A stretch of DNA of 64,000 bases from Anastatus disparis (lineage: Eukaryota > Arthropoda > Insecta > Hymenoptera > Eupelmidae). The notes beneath the pieces were generated by a model, which had not been told where the DNA came from, made no database searches, and saw nothing but the letters and a program-made list of their open reading frames with translations. Positions 32,311-43,770 of the stretch are shown here, piece by piece (position 1 is the stretch's first letter; each line of letters begins with the position of its first letter). The DNA is taken from positions 5,157,501 to 5,221,500 of the forward strand of contig JAFFSR010000301.1 of the NCBI GenBank assembly GCA_017163975.1, in the 5' to 3' direction. Both the position numbers and the translations under genes were made by a program.

Positions 32311-33450
32311 TTACTCCCTTCTCGGACCCTTGTGTGTGTCTCTCCAAGGCCGTTTACTTCTGTCGTGGGCGGCCTTATTCGGACACTTGACCGAGTCCTT
32401 GACTCCTGGTTCGCCATACCAGTAGCAGAACCGGTTTTGCCGGGGCGCTGATATTGGTTCCCCGACAGTCTCGCTGGTGTTATGGGCCGACGACCTTGAC
32501 TTCAACCGTGCCCTGGACCTATCCTTAGGTGTTGATGGATGCGGCTGAGGGTGAGGTGTCGCTCGAGATTGCGACGGGGCATCGGTTGATGCACCAGCTC
32601 GCCTCCTTAACTCTTCGAAGCGAGCTGCCGCTTCTTGAGCCGCACGTTCCTTAGCCTCTATCTCTCGGCGAGCACGCTCTATCTCTTGCCGGAGTTTCTT
32701 AGCGCGTTGCTTTTCCTCGGCTTCGCGTTTACGGCGCGCCGATCGCTCAGCTCTCCACTCAGCGACGTGAGTCGCTTCTTGTCTCCACAACGCCACCCGT
32801 TCTTGAAAATCCTTAGACAATGTGGTGGCGTCTTAGTGTTGGTTGTGGAAGGCGTCCCACATCTCGAACGCTTCATCGCGCTCTCGCTCTGCAGCCACCT
32901 TGGCCTCGCGGGCGCGTATGAGGGTTGATTTGACCTTCAGCCACTTCGCGTCAACCTACTCCTCCGATGTTGTTGAGGTCGGTGACTCTGTTGGTGGTTG
33001 CGAAGTAACGGCGCGCTGACTTTGGCCAGGTCTTCGCAGAGGAGGTACTGGCTGAGACCCCTCTCCTGCCTGGCTTTCGTCAGGCCGTTGCGTCGCCGAT
33101 GGTCCAGGGGTTGACTGATCATCGAGCCTGCCTGATGTTGGTAGTGGGATTGGGTCGCTCCCTGGTGTTCGTTGTGGTTCGGGGCCATTCTTCAAACCCA
33201 ACCCACTCGACTTGGTGGCATCGACGTCATCTATCTCCTCGATGATCAGTTGAAGCTCGTTCATGCGTTCTCTTTCCGCGGCCTCTTCGAGCTCACGCTC
33301 ATCAATTCGATATGCCTCCAAGGCGCGGAAAGCACTGGTTATAATGGATCACGTCCGCTTGGCATAGTCGGACGGGTCATCTTGCATGAACAGGTCCTCA
33401 ATCCTTTGTATATCTCGAAGTGAGAACGTCACGGTCGAAGCTTTTTCCAT
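32311..33450 (-). pseudogene. Gypsy B third ORF (env position), coiled coil and Cys/His-rich end
   Basis: The ORF starts at ATG 33450 (MEKASTVTFSLRDIQRIEDL). It has one in-frame TGA at 33349-33351, and the next piece runs to a stop near 32956. A further open piece at 32820-32311, in another frame, is strongly charged and helical (REAEEKQRAKKLRQEIERA), a probable coiled coil. It ends with FCYWYGEPGVKDSVKCPNKA, a Cys/His cluster similar in feel to the short C-terminal zinc motif of some retrotransposon Gags. There is no signal peptide, furin site or membrane segment, so it is not an envelope protein. The function is unknown. Element C has a different extra ORF at the same place. Confidence 0.55.
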
Positions 33451-33491
33451 CTGAAACAAATAAAAGGGGTACGGGTCACGTGTGGTGCTAG

Positions 33492-34740
33492 CTAGTCTTT
33501 ATTCGATTTGCTACGCGTTTTTTGTGGCGAATATACGCTTCGGTTGGTAGTTAACGCTTTGTTCGTCGATCCTTTTGGTCGACCGCGCTCACGTTGCGTA
33601 GGGGTTTCCGCTAAATTGACCGTAGTTTGCGGCTTAAATCCCATGGTTGGCCTTTTTACCAAATGAGTTGCCTTCTTTGGTCTACCCCTTTCCTTTTCCG
33701 CTCGCAAATTTTCCGCACGCACGCACTGTGGCACTGACGACGTGCCTACGCTTGCTTGCTCTCCGCTTGGAGTCGCATGGTTAGCGCTGGGTGGGTCGCT
33801 CGTCACCCGTTCGTCCCATGGCGGTTGTGGATCTCCATCGTCATCTTCGGGTCGTCTATCCGGGATGTATTCCTTTAAATGTTAAGAGTGGATATTTTCC
33901 GCGATCTCACCCTCAACATTCAATAAGTTGTAGACATTTTCACCTTTAGCCTCGGTAATTACGTATGGTCCGGCGTACTTAGGTGACAATTTTGCGGCAA
34001 TTGCTTGTGCCGCAGAAGATAGGACCTTATTCCTCTTCCAGACCAAATCTCCTACTTTGAATGTGCAAGACCTTCTCCTTGCATCGTAATACCGAGCTTG
34101 CCTGGCTTGTTGAGTTTTGGCACGATCAGCAGCATGTTCAAACAAACGTGGAAGATTTCCCATTCTTTCTTTCCACGCTTGTCTCGCTTCATTATTCATT
34201 TCTTCTGCTCCTGCCTGCTCTTGTTGTCTCCTTGCCGAGCCAGGCGGCTTAGGTTGTCTACCATAGTTCAACATAGCGGGACTTATGCCTGTGGAGCTTT
34301 GTGTCGCCGTATTCATGGCAAACACGATCTCCGGTAAATTTTCATCCCAGGAACTATGTTTTTCATGGATATAGGACACTATCATTGTTTTTAGCGTCCT
34401 ATTCACCCCCTCCACAGGGTTTGCCTGGGGATGATACGGCGGCGTTGTTGAATGGTATATCCCCGCTTTTATTAAGAACTCATCTACTAACCTGTTCTTA
34501 AATTCCGATCCATTATCTGACAGGAATACTTCTGGTGATCCAAATTGGATTAAAATTCTATCTCTAAACGCTCTAATTATGTTCTTGGCGTTTGCTTGTC
34601 GGATTGGAATACACACTATCCACCTTGTGAATAGATCTTGAAAGATGAGAATGTATTCGAATCCGCTTTAACTTCTGGGTAGTGGACCCGTAATATCTCC
34701 TGCCACGATTTGCCAAGGCTCTTCGATGGTCCTACGTCCC
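33492..34740 (-). pseudogene. pol: Gypsy B integrase remnant with AT-hook tail
   Basis: Only the core and C-terminus survive. An IVAGDITGPLP segment contains the first Asp. A TAA at 34669-34671 follows. Then come SPEVFLSDNGSEF with the second Asp and PYHPQANPVEGVNR with the catalytic Glu. A GPY/F-type module follows (KLSPKYAGPYVITEA). After another in-frame TAA at 33882-33884 the frame continues as HLKEYIPD and a basic tail with two AT-hook cores (ERGRPKK, ERGRPKGS). The H2C2 zinc-binding N-terminus is missing. Integrase normally joins cDNA to host DNA; this copy cannot. Confidence 0.85.
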
Positions 34741-34770
34741 ATGTATCCCATTGGGATACATGGGACGTAG
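34732..34770. repeat. Perfect 18-bp-arm palindrome at a deletion junction
   Basis: CTACGTCCCATGTATCCC is mirrored by GGGATACATGGGACGTAG around ATT. It sits exactly where RT (FLGMA) is fused to the integrase linker, so it marks the RNase H deletion breakpoint. Confidence 0.9.
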
Positions 34771-36315
34771 CGAAGCCATTCCTAAAAACCTTCTGAGTTG
34801 TTTCAGATTTTTAGGTGGTGGGTAATTTGTTACTGGTTCAACCTTATCTGAATCCGGTTTAACCCCTTCTCTATTCACTAACACGCCGAGGTATTTGACT
34901 TCTGGTTGACAAAACATACTTTTCTCTTTATTTATCGTCAAACCAGCATCATTTACGCGCTTCAATACGATCTCTAAATATTTCTTATGCTCTTCAAACG
35001 TTTCTGTGACGATTATTATGTCGTCCAGATATGAAAAGGCATAAGGATCGAGATCTGGTCCGATTAACTTGTTAATTAACCTTTGAAAGGATGCTCCAGC
35101 GTAGGCTAGACCATATGGCATCCTTATGAATTGGAATAGACCTAGTCCTGGTACAGTAAATGCTGTTACCGGTCTTGATTCCTTTTTCAAAGGTATCTGG
35201 TGGTAAGCACTAATTAAGTCGAGCGTGGATATATGTTTAGCTTTTCTTAAGTGACGTAAGATGTCCTGCATATACGGCAAGGGATATGCATCGGGCTTCG
35301 ACACGGCATTGACTTTCCTATAATCTACGCAGAAGCGATAAGATCCGTTGTTCTTACGCACCATTACCACCGGACTCGACCAACCGCTTGTTGATGATTC
35401 TATGATACCTTGCTCAAGCATTTCTTTTACTTGGCGATGCATCTCTTCAAGTATTTTATCCGATACTTGATAAAACTTTTGTTTGATAGGCTTCGCTGAT
35501 CCTACATTAATCTCGTGTTCAATTAAGTCTGTCAAGCCTACGGGAAATATGTTATTGTTGGTCAGGCTCTTTTCGATTAACTGATTGAGCTCTCTTCGCT
35601 CTTGATCAGTTACGTCAGCAATTCCAACCGATGACATTGCCGACGTATTAATCGATACGCTAGCCACTTCTAATTCTATAAAAGCGTTAGCGTCTTTTAT
35701 GTAAAGTCTGTCAGTGTCAGGGTCTAGGACTGTTCTGAACACACGTGTGAAGTTTACTCCTACGTAGCAGTCTTCGTCCAGATCTGACATGATCACGACT
35801 TTTACATCCTTTGTAATGCCAGCTACTGTAAATGATAGCATGACATATCCAGCTGATGGCAATTTTCTGCCGTCAGCTACACGAGCCTGACCTGAACCTG
35901 CAGGAAGGAGCTGTCGGTTAAGTGCTGAGGCTATTTGTAAACCTACAGCACCCATTACTGTCCACGAGGCACCAGGGTCGTATAAGGCCCTAAGTCGGAA
36001 CTCACCGACTGTTACCTTCAACCACCAACGAATTTCATCTGTAACTTCCTTTGTTGGTCGTTGATTTTGCTCCTTCTGTGGTTCACTTGCCGACGCCGAT
36101 TCACCTTTCTCGTTTTCCGAACACGTTGGGCAGTATCTTAGCGAATAACCAAGCATGCTGCATTTACTACACTTTAATGGTCCTGACGGTACGAAATTTC
36201 TCCGCTTGGGACTACCATTTCGTCCACCCTTATTAAAACTCTTCTTTTTAGAGTTAGGCTTCGAATCTTGTCCATTCGTCTGCCCTTTTTGCGTATTTTC
36301 AGCTTGCTTATTCAC
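34771..36315 (-). CDS. pol: Gypsy B protease and reverse transcriptase (C-truncated)
   Basis: The open frame from 36315 begins with a basic region and a nucleocapsid-like CSKCSMLGYSLRYC, which has the zinc-knuckle spacing but Tyr at the His position. The protease has ALYDPGASWTVMG. The RT is complete: VRKNNGSYRFCVDYRKVNA, STLDLISAYHQIPL, FIRMPYGLAYAGASFQRL and an intact catalytic FSYLDDIII. It ends with QLRRFLGMA at the deletion junction at about 34770; the last roughly dozen codons of the open frame derive from the palindrome. RNase H is absent. RT would copy genomic RNA to cDNA. The frame is open but the protein would lack RNase H and integrase. Confidence 0.88.
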
Positions 36316-36348
36316 CTTCTGAGGATCAGCTTGCCTATTTGATTGCTG

Positions 36349-37937
36349 TTAAGGCAAATTCTTTTTGAATTCTTTAAACTTCTCATCTAAGAGTTTAGCA
36401 AAGGAGTTTCCAAAGTCCGAAGGTATTTTACTCTCCGGCTTTGTATTGGCCGATGCGACCTTTGGTTTATTAACCTTTGCATCGGTCGGTGATTTATATG
36501 CCATCTCTGGCAACAAACTTGCCTCTGGCGGTGGTGGTGGTTGATAGCTTCTCTCATATTCCATAGTCTGCTCTGCTTCTCGAGTTTGATCGAGAAGCTC
36601 CTCTATCGACGGTACCTCCGCTCGTTTTACCTGTCGCTGCAGGTCTGGCAACATATTACGGTGAAGCCAGTCTAATTGTCTACCAATACTTGGTATTGGT
36701 AACATCTTTCTCATGATGGCTACTAGACACGTAATATAGTTTCTCACTGCCTCGTTTCTGCTCTGTGTTCTCTGATTGGCTTCAGAGACGAGGCTTTGTT
36801 GGTACCTTCTACTAGTACCATACCATCGTTTTGCCGAGGCGACGAATTGGGCCCAGGACTGCTATTTGTCCTTTTCATTGCGATACCATGTCGCTGCGGT
36901 CCCAGTAAATAATTCTGACAGGGAAGAGAGAACTTCTTCTTCTGTCAGATTTGCCAGAGCTCGACAGTCTTCTACTCTAGCAAAAAAACGTCTATGCTCT
37001 GGCTTTTGTCGCCGGCGAATTTCACGTTCCACTTCCGGACTATATTGCCTACGTCTCTATTGGACCATCCAGTATTAATTTCCGTTGTATTCTGGGTACT
37101 GGGTAGGTCAGACGGGCGACCTCGTCCCTCCTCCCTCTGATTGGTTGGTAGTGGGAACTGCCTACCTGGTGTAGAACTGTCTCTAGTTCTTTGTGGAGGG
37201 GAACTGTTCACAGTTAACGGGTTGTGTATGTCATTAACTGTAAACGTTTTGTCCGGGAAGTGTACGGTTCTAGCAGCCCGTCCATCGCTGTTTTCAATGT
37301 GGGTGCTTGATGCTCTTGCTGGCACCTCTAGCCGATCCACTTTTCTGCTTATTTCTATATACTTATCTCGCATTTCAGCAATGCATGTCCTCATTTCTGA
37401 CATGCATTGTGCGAACTCTAAGGGTATTTCGAACATCTTACCCGTAGAGTCTGCCATGGAGATAGTATTCTTTGTTGCAGCATTTTGCGTTTTTGACGTG
37501 GTTGTTGCGCTGGTCTGAGAAGGTTGTGTGCTTGTTGCGTTCTCATTGTTCGCCGTAGGGGGTTGCATATGCGCTGTGGTCTCTTTGTTGACCGTAGAAG
37601 GTTGAGTTTGCGCTGGGGTCTCCTTGTTGATCGTAGAAGGTGGCTGTTGGTCTTCCTTTTGAGTGACCATTGTCTTTTGCAGGTTTTCTTTGACCACCTG
37701 GTCCCCGCTTATTGCCTAGAGTGGGTGTACTTCAGATTCATCATGTTCAGTTTGAAGTATCCTGGTTATCGTGAGATCACGATTCTCCGCCCTTCTATGC
37801 ATTGCCTCTCGCGGATAAACGTCCGGAGTGAAATCTTCCGGGTCATAATTACCGGAAAACCATTTCAATATCTGTTCAGCACGACGCAATCTGCTGCCAG
37901 TACCTAGCAGTTCTAGATTTTTGACTGTGTCCGTCAA
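36349..37937 (-). pseudogene. gag: Gypsy B gag, broken
   Basis: The frame begins around 37937 (TVKNLELLGTGSRLRRAEQI) and is interrupted by TAG at 37716-37718. It continues through a Gln/Thr-rich repeat region (NKETPAQTQPSTVNKET) to a capsid-like part (KWNVKFAGDKSQSIDVFLLE). It then frameshifts near 36970, with a further TAG at 36862-36864 inside the WYRN...SWAQFV segment typical of retrotransposon Gag. The last piece, to 36349, holds a helical region (SIGRQLDWLHRNMLPDLQ) and a proline run. It would be the particle-forming protein; it is not functional here. Confidence 0.75.
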
Positions 37938-38817
37938 TTCTGCCTCATTAATTGACTACAATCACGTCTCTATCGCCCCAATAGTGGTATCAGACATTTC
38001 GCTTATGAAAGTGTTGAGACTGTTCACTCACTTTTGCCGCTAAGTTATATAAATTATAATACTATATGTTCTAAACAGTCTCAATCACTTTGTGTGTGTG
38101 CAAGTTTTCGTTTACTGCTCTTAATTTACTGCTCTACGGAGCTTGAAACAAACTCAGAATGCAACTTATATCTTATTTAACGCAAGATTTAAGTGCTGCG
38201 AGCATAGCACGAGATTTTCGATTCGGTTAAATTAAATTTTAATATATATATGACTATATTTATATGTATTTTAGGACAATTTGTCCCAACTACTGTTAAC
38301 AGAGGTAATTGCTTTACTCTCTGTATTTGCAATTATATTGCCAACACCAACTCTTTATTTTAATGATTTCTACTATGTAACAATGTAATTTCCCTATCAA
38401 CTGCTCCGATTTGCCACAAGTTTGCGAGACAACCGCTATTTGTTATCTTTAATGGAGTACAAATTCGCTTGCTGGTCTGTTTACCGGGCAATTATAAGTC
38501 AGGCAACCAGTTCAGCAATCACTCCTAATCAAAAATCTAAGTTGGCCAGGTTGGGTTACTAAACTAACCAATTGCTGAAATTCCTCGTACAAAATAATCA
38601 TCAATTGAAGGAACCTCAGCGATTGTGTCAACACGAGTATATACCACTAAAGAAAATGCTATTAAGCAACACTCTAGACGATACTACTCTAATATAATAT
38701 TAAATGAATAGCTTGTTAACACAACCATGTCCATCCTGGTTTATAAAACCCGTGAATAAATCGGTGCTTTCAAAAAAAACAAAAGACTCAATCCAAAATC
38801 CTTTCAACTCCTTATTA

Positions 38818-38898
<81 letters not shown>

Positions 38899-40159
38899 GT
38901 AGGGGATTAAAGTAGGTATAATACTTTTTGTATTACCCTGACTACCGACCTACTCTAAAAATCTTATTACAAAACAATTTACAATAATTTGTATTTGTAG
39001 AAAAAAATAATTACTTTATATTTAATAAGGTGACTAAGTCCTATTGTTAAAATTAATAAGAAAACAGTCTGAAAATTATTAGTAGAAAGAAAAGGAAATT
39101 AATGAAATAATAATTTAAAAAAATTTAATCATAAATTAAAACAATACGAATAAAAAAATTCAAACAACAACAAAACAAAATTGCGTAACCAAATTTAAAA
39201 TGAAATTAACTTGTTAAACTATTCCCTGCTCGGCCTGTTACAGAGATTACTTATTATTTAATACAAATATTAAAATCACTACTCTAAACAGGCGGATAAG
39301 GTCAAGAAGTTGAAACAATTTTATTTCGTAAAGAGTTAGTGTGGCCACCGAAAATCTCGGAACTGACTTGCACACACTATACAGATCCACACGTAGTGGA
39401 GCTATGCTCAACACCGGCCTAATCCTATTTACGTTTTCTGAAAACGTAACCTATCCTGCTCGGCCTGGGTATGAATTTGATTGGAGTAACGTATCAACGT
39501 ATCTGTCACTCCTATGCGACCCTATACGTACTCCAATCTGCTTTAATTATTGCTTGATTCCGTCTTGGGTTTATTTATTAGAGGTTATAAATCTCTACAC
39601 CCAAATCACTGGTAAAATTTGTGCAATTCCGGAGCGTGGCCTTGTGTCAATAGGTCTTATCGCATGATAAACACAAAAAAAAATTTATGATTTAAAATGG
39701 CTTAAATTTGCCCAAAAACTAAATTTACATCAATTTTTCAAAAAATAATTTTTGCCTTTAAAAAAAATTTTTCGGACTTAAAAAAGTTTTGAAATTTTCC
39801 GAAATTTTCTAAGTCCCAACTTCACTTCAAACTGAAAAAAAAATTAATTTTTCACTAAAAACTTTCTCTTTTAAAACGTTGATTTATATCAAACTAAGCC
39901 TATTGGCACTAAGAAAAAATTTTCAAAAATTAAATTTTTCAAAATTTACAAAAAAAAATTTTTACGCTCAAACGTTCTAAAATTGCTCCAAACACTTAGA
40001 AAATATTCAATTATTTTCCCGCGAAAAAAAATTTATTTTACCGGAAATTCCTTTTGATACAACAGGAAATTTCCGCCAGAATCAAGCAAAATCCTATGTT
40101 ATACGCTTAAATAAAACAAAGCCTAAATGTCTGGCGTAGCACCGTTAAGTGGGCGCCAT
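37938..40159 (-). other. Gypsy B 5' leader, with (TA)n and primer-binding site
   Basis: This 2.2-kb leader is non-coding and rich in A/T homopolymers. A (TA)n array of about 38 units occupies 38820-38895. On the minus strand, one base inside the 5' LTR, lies TGGCGCCCACTTAACGG, a good primer-binding site of the tRNA-Lys-like TGGCGCCCA class (family knowledge). Confidence 0.7.
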
Positions 40160-41133
40160 TGTAACAGGCGGATAATTAAGACAAATATTATACACTTGTA
40201 ACTTTTTGTTACAAGTACCTCACCTGTTATAATGTGATCAGGTGATCACTTACACCAGCTGCTCAGAACTCGTACTTCAACTTGAATATTAAATTTAACA
40301 GCCAACTGAACAATTGCTTTTGTTGGTACAAAAGCGTGCAAATTGTTAGTTGGGTACAGATTTAATCAAATTAATAATAGGTAACATAAAGTACTCGGGC
40401 GTGGTAATTTCTTACTACGCCAGACAAAAGTAAATAAAAGTAAACTTTGTTTAGGAAGGAAAATAAATAATTTAATTTATTAAAAGTAAAAACAGAGAAT
40501 TAAAATAACAGCGAAAACTAGTAAATTTAACGCTCAGGTCGAGCTTATAAAAATTTAATTTAATAATCAGTAATCTAACTAATTACAATAATTTAAACGC
40601 AAGATAATGGTTGCAACCAACGTACCTTTGTTTTTCAAATGCGCTATACAATACAACCTATCGATGCCGGTATCTCAGTCCTTGTCTCGCTACAGTATAT
40701 AATACCAGTAACACGTGGCCGCAAGTGCTGGTCTCGCTATAACAAAATTAAACACTATATATTAAATTCTGTGTGCAGCGATCCGCCTATACACACAGAA
40801 TTTAACTCCACTACGACCAGACACTTACACACAAAACACGCGTACCCAACAATTAATAAAAATCGACCTTCTTATCTATAGAATAAAACTATGACGAGAA
40901 CGCGGCAAAAGGAACTCTCTCGACGATAATCGTGGTCTTAAGAAGAATCCGATAGAAAAAGAGTGAGCTACCTACCTCCCCTTTTCTATCGTTCTTCCAT
41001 GCGCGCGCCTCATTTATATTCTTGTAAGCCGGCACAAGTTGCTTCATACGTGGTTATCATAGACCACCGTGTGCTGCCCTCGTCTAACAGTTGGCACAGC
41101 ATACATGATGAGTATATATTAATACTCGTTACA
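40160..41133 (-). repeat. Right LTR of Gypsy B (5' LTR)
   Basis: 974 bp, paired with 31090-32099. It should contain the element promoter reading leftward. Confidence 0.93.
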
Positions 41134-41590
41134 GTTCATACTCTCAACAGCAGCAGGAGTTACATCTTTACGAAACGTTAGACGATTTTCCAAAGATGAT
41201 CAGTACAAAGTTGAAATACCATTTCCTATAGCGTTTTGTTTGTACAATACTTTTATGGGTGGAGTCGATCAACATGATGCTCACTGTAGCAATGTACTTT
41301 CTTGTACAAGAGCAAAAAAGTGGTCTTGGTCCATGTTATGTGGTTGTTACAATCATCAATCACTAATGCAACTATCATACGAAATTTAGTAAATGATGAG
41401 AAAATTGGAACCAAAAAAATTGCACTTGAAGTTGCACAATACTATCTCGCCAAGTTCAAACGCAAAAAACTATATGAGAGTATAACTGTTGCAAATAAAC
41501 GATGCTGTAAAAATTACCAAAAGTGTAACACCAGAACTTAAAAAATGTGTAAAACATGCAATGTCTATTCCTGCTTATCCTGCTTCGTAA
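41134..41590 (+). pseudogene. piggyBac transposase, 3' part
   Basis: This continues the frame broken at 31089: SLRNVRRFSKDDQYKVEIPF then LYNTFMGGVDQHDAHCSN, the GGVD-x-HD motif of piggyBac transposases, and TRAKKWSWSM. After about 41320 the frame shifts once to ITNATIIRNLVNDEKIG, then again, ending SIPAYPAS before TAA (41588-41590). No cysteine-rich C-terminal finger is seen. Homology order and the GTTC duplication show that the two halves were one gene. Confidence 0.88.
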
Positions 41591-41803
41591 TTTTTCATAA
41601 GTAAGTTCAAATAAAAAGAAATATGAAAAAATAGTAAAAAAAAATACAAATAAAACCTAAAATACTTAAAATTAAAAAAAAAAATACTTAAAACTACAAA
41701 AAAACATAAAATATTTAAAATTACAAAAAAAAACATAAAATACTTAAAATTACAAAAAAAACATGAAAAAATTACTCTGAATTTCGTTCACCTCCTCATG
41801 GTC
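41591..41803. repeat. A-rich array of AAAATACTTAAAATTAC units
   Basis: Near-tandem copies of AAACATAAAATACTTAAAAT lie at 41650-41765, between the two piggyBac copies. Confidence 0.6.
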
Positions 41804-41832
41804 AGTGTGTGTGTGTGTGTGTGTGTGTGCGT

Positions 41833-41875
<43 letters not shown>

Positions 41876-41880
41876 TGTGT
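41804..41880. repeat. (GT)n microsatellite
   Basis: GT/GC dinucleotide run of about 77 bp. It ends exactly where the second piggyBac copy starts. Confidence 0.95.
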
Positions 41881-42352
41881 GATGAAATAATGATGAAATA
41901 TTACGGATGTGCACCTGGACTTCAGTTTATGCCGAATAAACCTGATATGTTTGGCTTAGAAATGTGGGGTATTTGTAGTTTTGATGGATTTTAATTTGAT
42001 TGCGACGTTTACTGTGGTCAATGATCCAATATTTATACGACAAATGATAAAATGAAAGTGGCGAAATATGCTGTGGCGAGTCGTGCTGTGATGTTGATGG
42101 TTCAAAAATTATTTAAAAAATTATTAGGTCTCAGAAAAAAAATAAGTATTGCTTATATTTTGATAATTTTTTCAGCAGTCCAGCCTTATTACTTCATTTG
42201 AAAGATGTTGGTCTCAAAGCCACAGGTACAGTTAGATCTGATAGAGTCAAAGAAAAAAATGTTCTTGATAAAAAAGTAAAAAGAGGGACATTTATTTCTG
42301 AACATGAAAAAAATTGTGGATTGAATTTCATTACTGTTATGGATTTGAAACC
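41881..42352 (+). pseudogene. Second partial piggyBac transposase copy
   Basis: It is nearly identical to 30613-31082 (DEIMMKYYGCAPGLQFMPNK, MFGLEMWGICSFDGF) but with stops after FDGF and in the following QGSN region and several indels. It starts abruptly at the (GT)n tract and ends at GGATTTGAAACC, close to the position where Gypsy B split the first copy. It is a local duplication that lacks the LTR element. Confidence 0.9.
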
Positions 42353-42369
42353 GTGTGATGTCAATTAGT

Positions 42370-43235
42370 AAATTGTATCTCAAAAACTACTCGATGGATT
42401 TGCTTCTAATTTTGCATAGAATTTATTTTTTTGGTCTAACTTTCTGGGAAGCTATTGATAATTGTTTCTTCTAGTGTGGTTTTAATTTTAGTCGTTTCGA
42501 AAAAAAAAAAATTTTGATTTTTCATTTTTTTGGTTTTTTTTTGTTTACTACTTGATTAATTTGCTTCAAAATTTGCGAATTATTAAGAATTGGTTTTCTT
42601 AGCATAGTTTTAATTTTATAGTTATCTTAGTAATTTTTAAAAAATTTCGATTCTTCATGTTTTTTGTATTTTACGTAAACTACTCGAAGAATTTGCTTGA
42701 AAATTTGTATGGAACATATTTTCGACTGTCAAAAGAAGAAAAACTTTTGAAAACTGATTTTCTTAACGCACTTTTAATTTTAAAGCATTTTTAAAATTTT
42801 TAAAAAAATTTTTATTTTTATTTTTTTTCTATTTTACGAAAACCATTCAATAGATTTGCTTCAAAATTTGTATGCAAGTTATTTGCAACTGTCTGAAGAA
42901 AACAAGCTTTGGAAAACTAGTTTTCTCAGAGCAGTTTTAATTTAAGAGTATTTTGAAATTTTTCATAAAAATTTTTTTCCATTTTTTTTGTATTTTACGT
43001 AAACTACTCGAAGAATTTGCCTAAAAATTTGTTTGGAACTTATTTTTGACTGCTAAAAGAAGAAAAACTTTTGAAAACTGATTTTCTGAGCACACTACCA
43101 TTCGATAGATTTGCTCCAAAATTTGTATGCAAGTTATTTCTGAAGAAAACAAGCTTTGGAAAACTAATTTCCTCAGCGCAGTTTTAATTTAAGAGCATTT
43201 TGAAAATTTTCATAAAAATTTTCATTTTTCATTTA
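42370..43235. repeat. Tandem satellite, about 160-bp period, five to six units
   Basis: Anchor words CTACTCGATGGATTTGCTT, CTACTTGATTAATTTGCTT, CTACTCGAAGAATTTGCTT, ACCATTCAATAGATTTGCTT and so on recur near 42382, 42546, 42679, 42841, 43002 and 43098. Each is followed by AAAATTTGTATG, GAAAACT and TTTTAATTT blocks. Two unit subtypes (CTACTCGAAG and ACCATTC) alternate, implying a higher-order dimer. Confidence 0.8.
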
Positions 43236-43770
43236 TCTTCTTTCTTAGCGTGGTTACGATTAGAAATTTCGTTGTCATCGTTCTTTTTATTACTACATTA
43301 TATCACTCTTCCAATAGAACAAATTTATTGCAGTTTTTTGTATTACTTGATGCTTTAAAATACATTATAAATGTTGAAAAGGCAATTAGCTAGCATATAT
43401 GTTCGAAATTTATAAAGTACAATATGAGTAAATATTAATGTTAGACAATTTTTTTATATTAAAATCACATTTAAATAAATATAATAAAATTAATGAAACT
43501 CAAAGAGCTCTATCAGAAAGCATTTCGCCAAAGCACTTGGCAGCGTTTTTTGAAACCTGTAAGGGATTAAAAAAAAAACTTCAAGTCAAAAAGAATATCT
43601 TATTGTAGACTAAGAATATGTTTTAGCAAATTAATTTATTAAAGAAAAATTTATTTTATGATTTTCGAGGATTTTTTTCATTTTTGTAAAATTTTAACTC
43701 CTACTAATCTTAAAAATACATCTTAAATATGCAATATTTTATTTGATCTCGATTCAATATTTTTAAACTA
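43236..43770. other. AT-rich spacer
   Basis: No gene or element was recognised. Confidence 0.4.

Larger units (their letters stand above)
31090..41133 (-). mobile_element. Gypsy element B (Ty3-type LTR retrotransposon)
   Basis: The element is 10.0 kb and lies inside the piggyBac transposase reading frame. Its LTRs are 31090-32099 and 40160-41133, TGTAACAGG to CTCGTTACA, and differ by roughly 2 percent plus a 36-bp indel. The direction is minus: gag 37937-36349, protease-RT 36315-34732, integrase remnant 34740-33492, extra ORF 33450-32311. A polypurine tract (AGGGAGGGGA on minus, 32100-32109) abuts the 3' LTR. A primer-binding site (TGGCGCCCA on minus) abuts the 5' LTR. RNase H and the integrase N-terminus are deleted, so it is non-autonomous. 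Confidence 0.95.

Noticed and set aside
32635..33423. Plus-strand ORFs opposite the Gypsy B third ORF
   Set aside because: They are shadows of the minus-strand coding sequence, with no motifs.
32311..33450. Envelope glycoprotein in Gypsy B or C
   Set aside because: No signal peptide, furin site, fusion peptide or transmembrane segment is visible in either extra ORF.
42370..43235. CRISPR array
   Set aside because: The units are full tandem repeats without unique spacers, in eukaryotic DNA.
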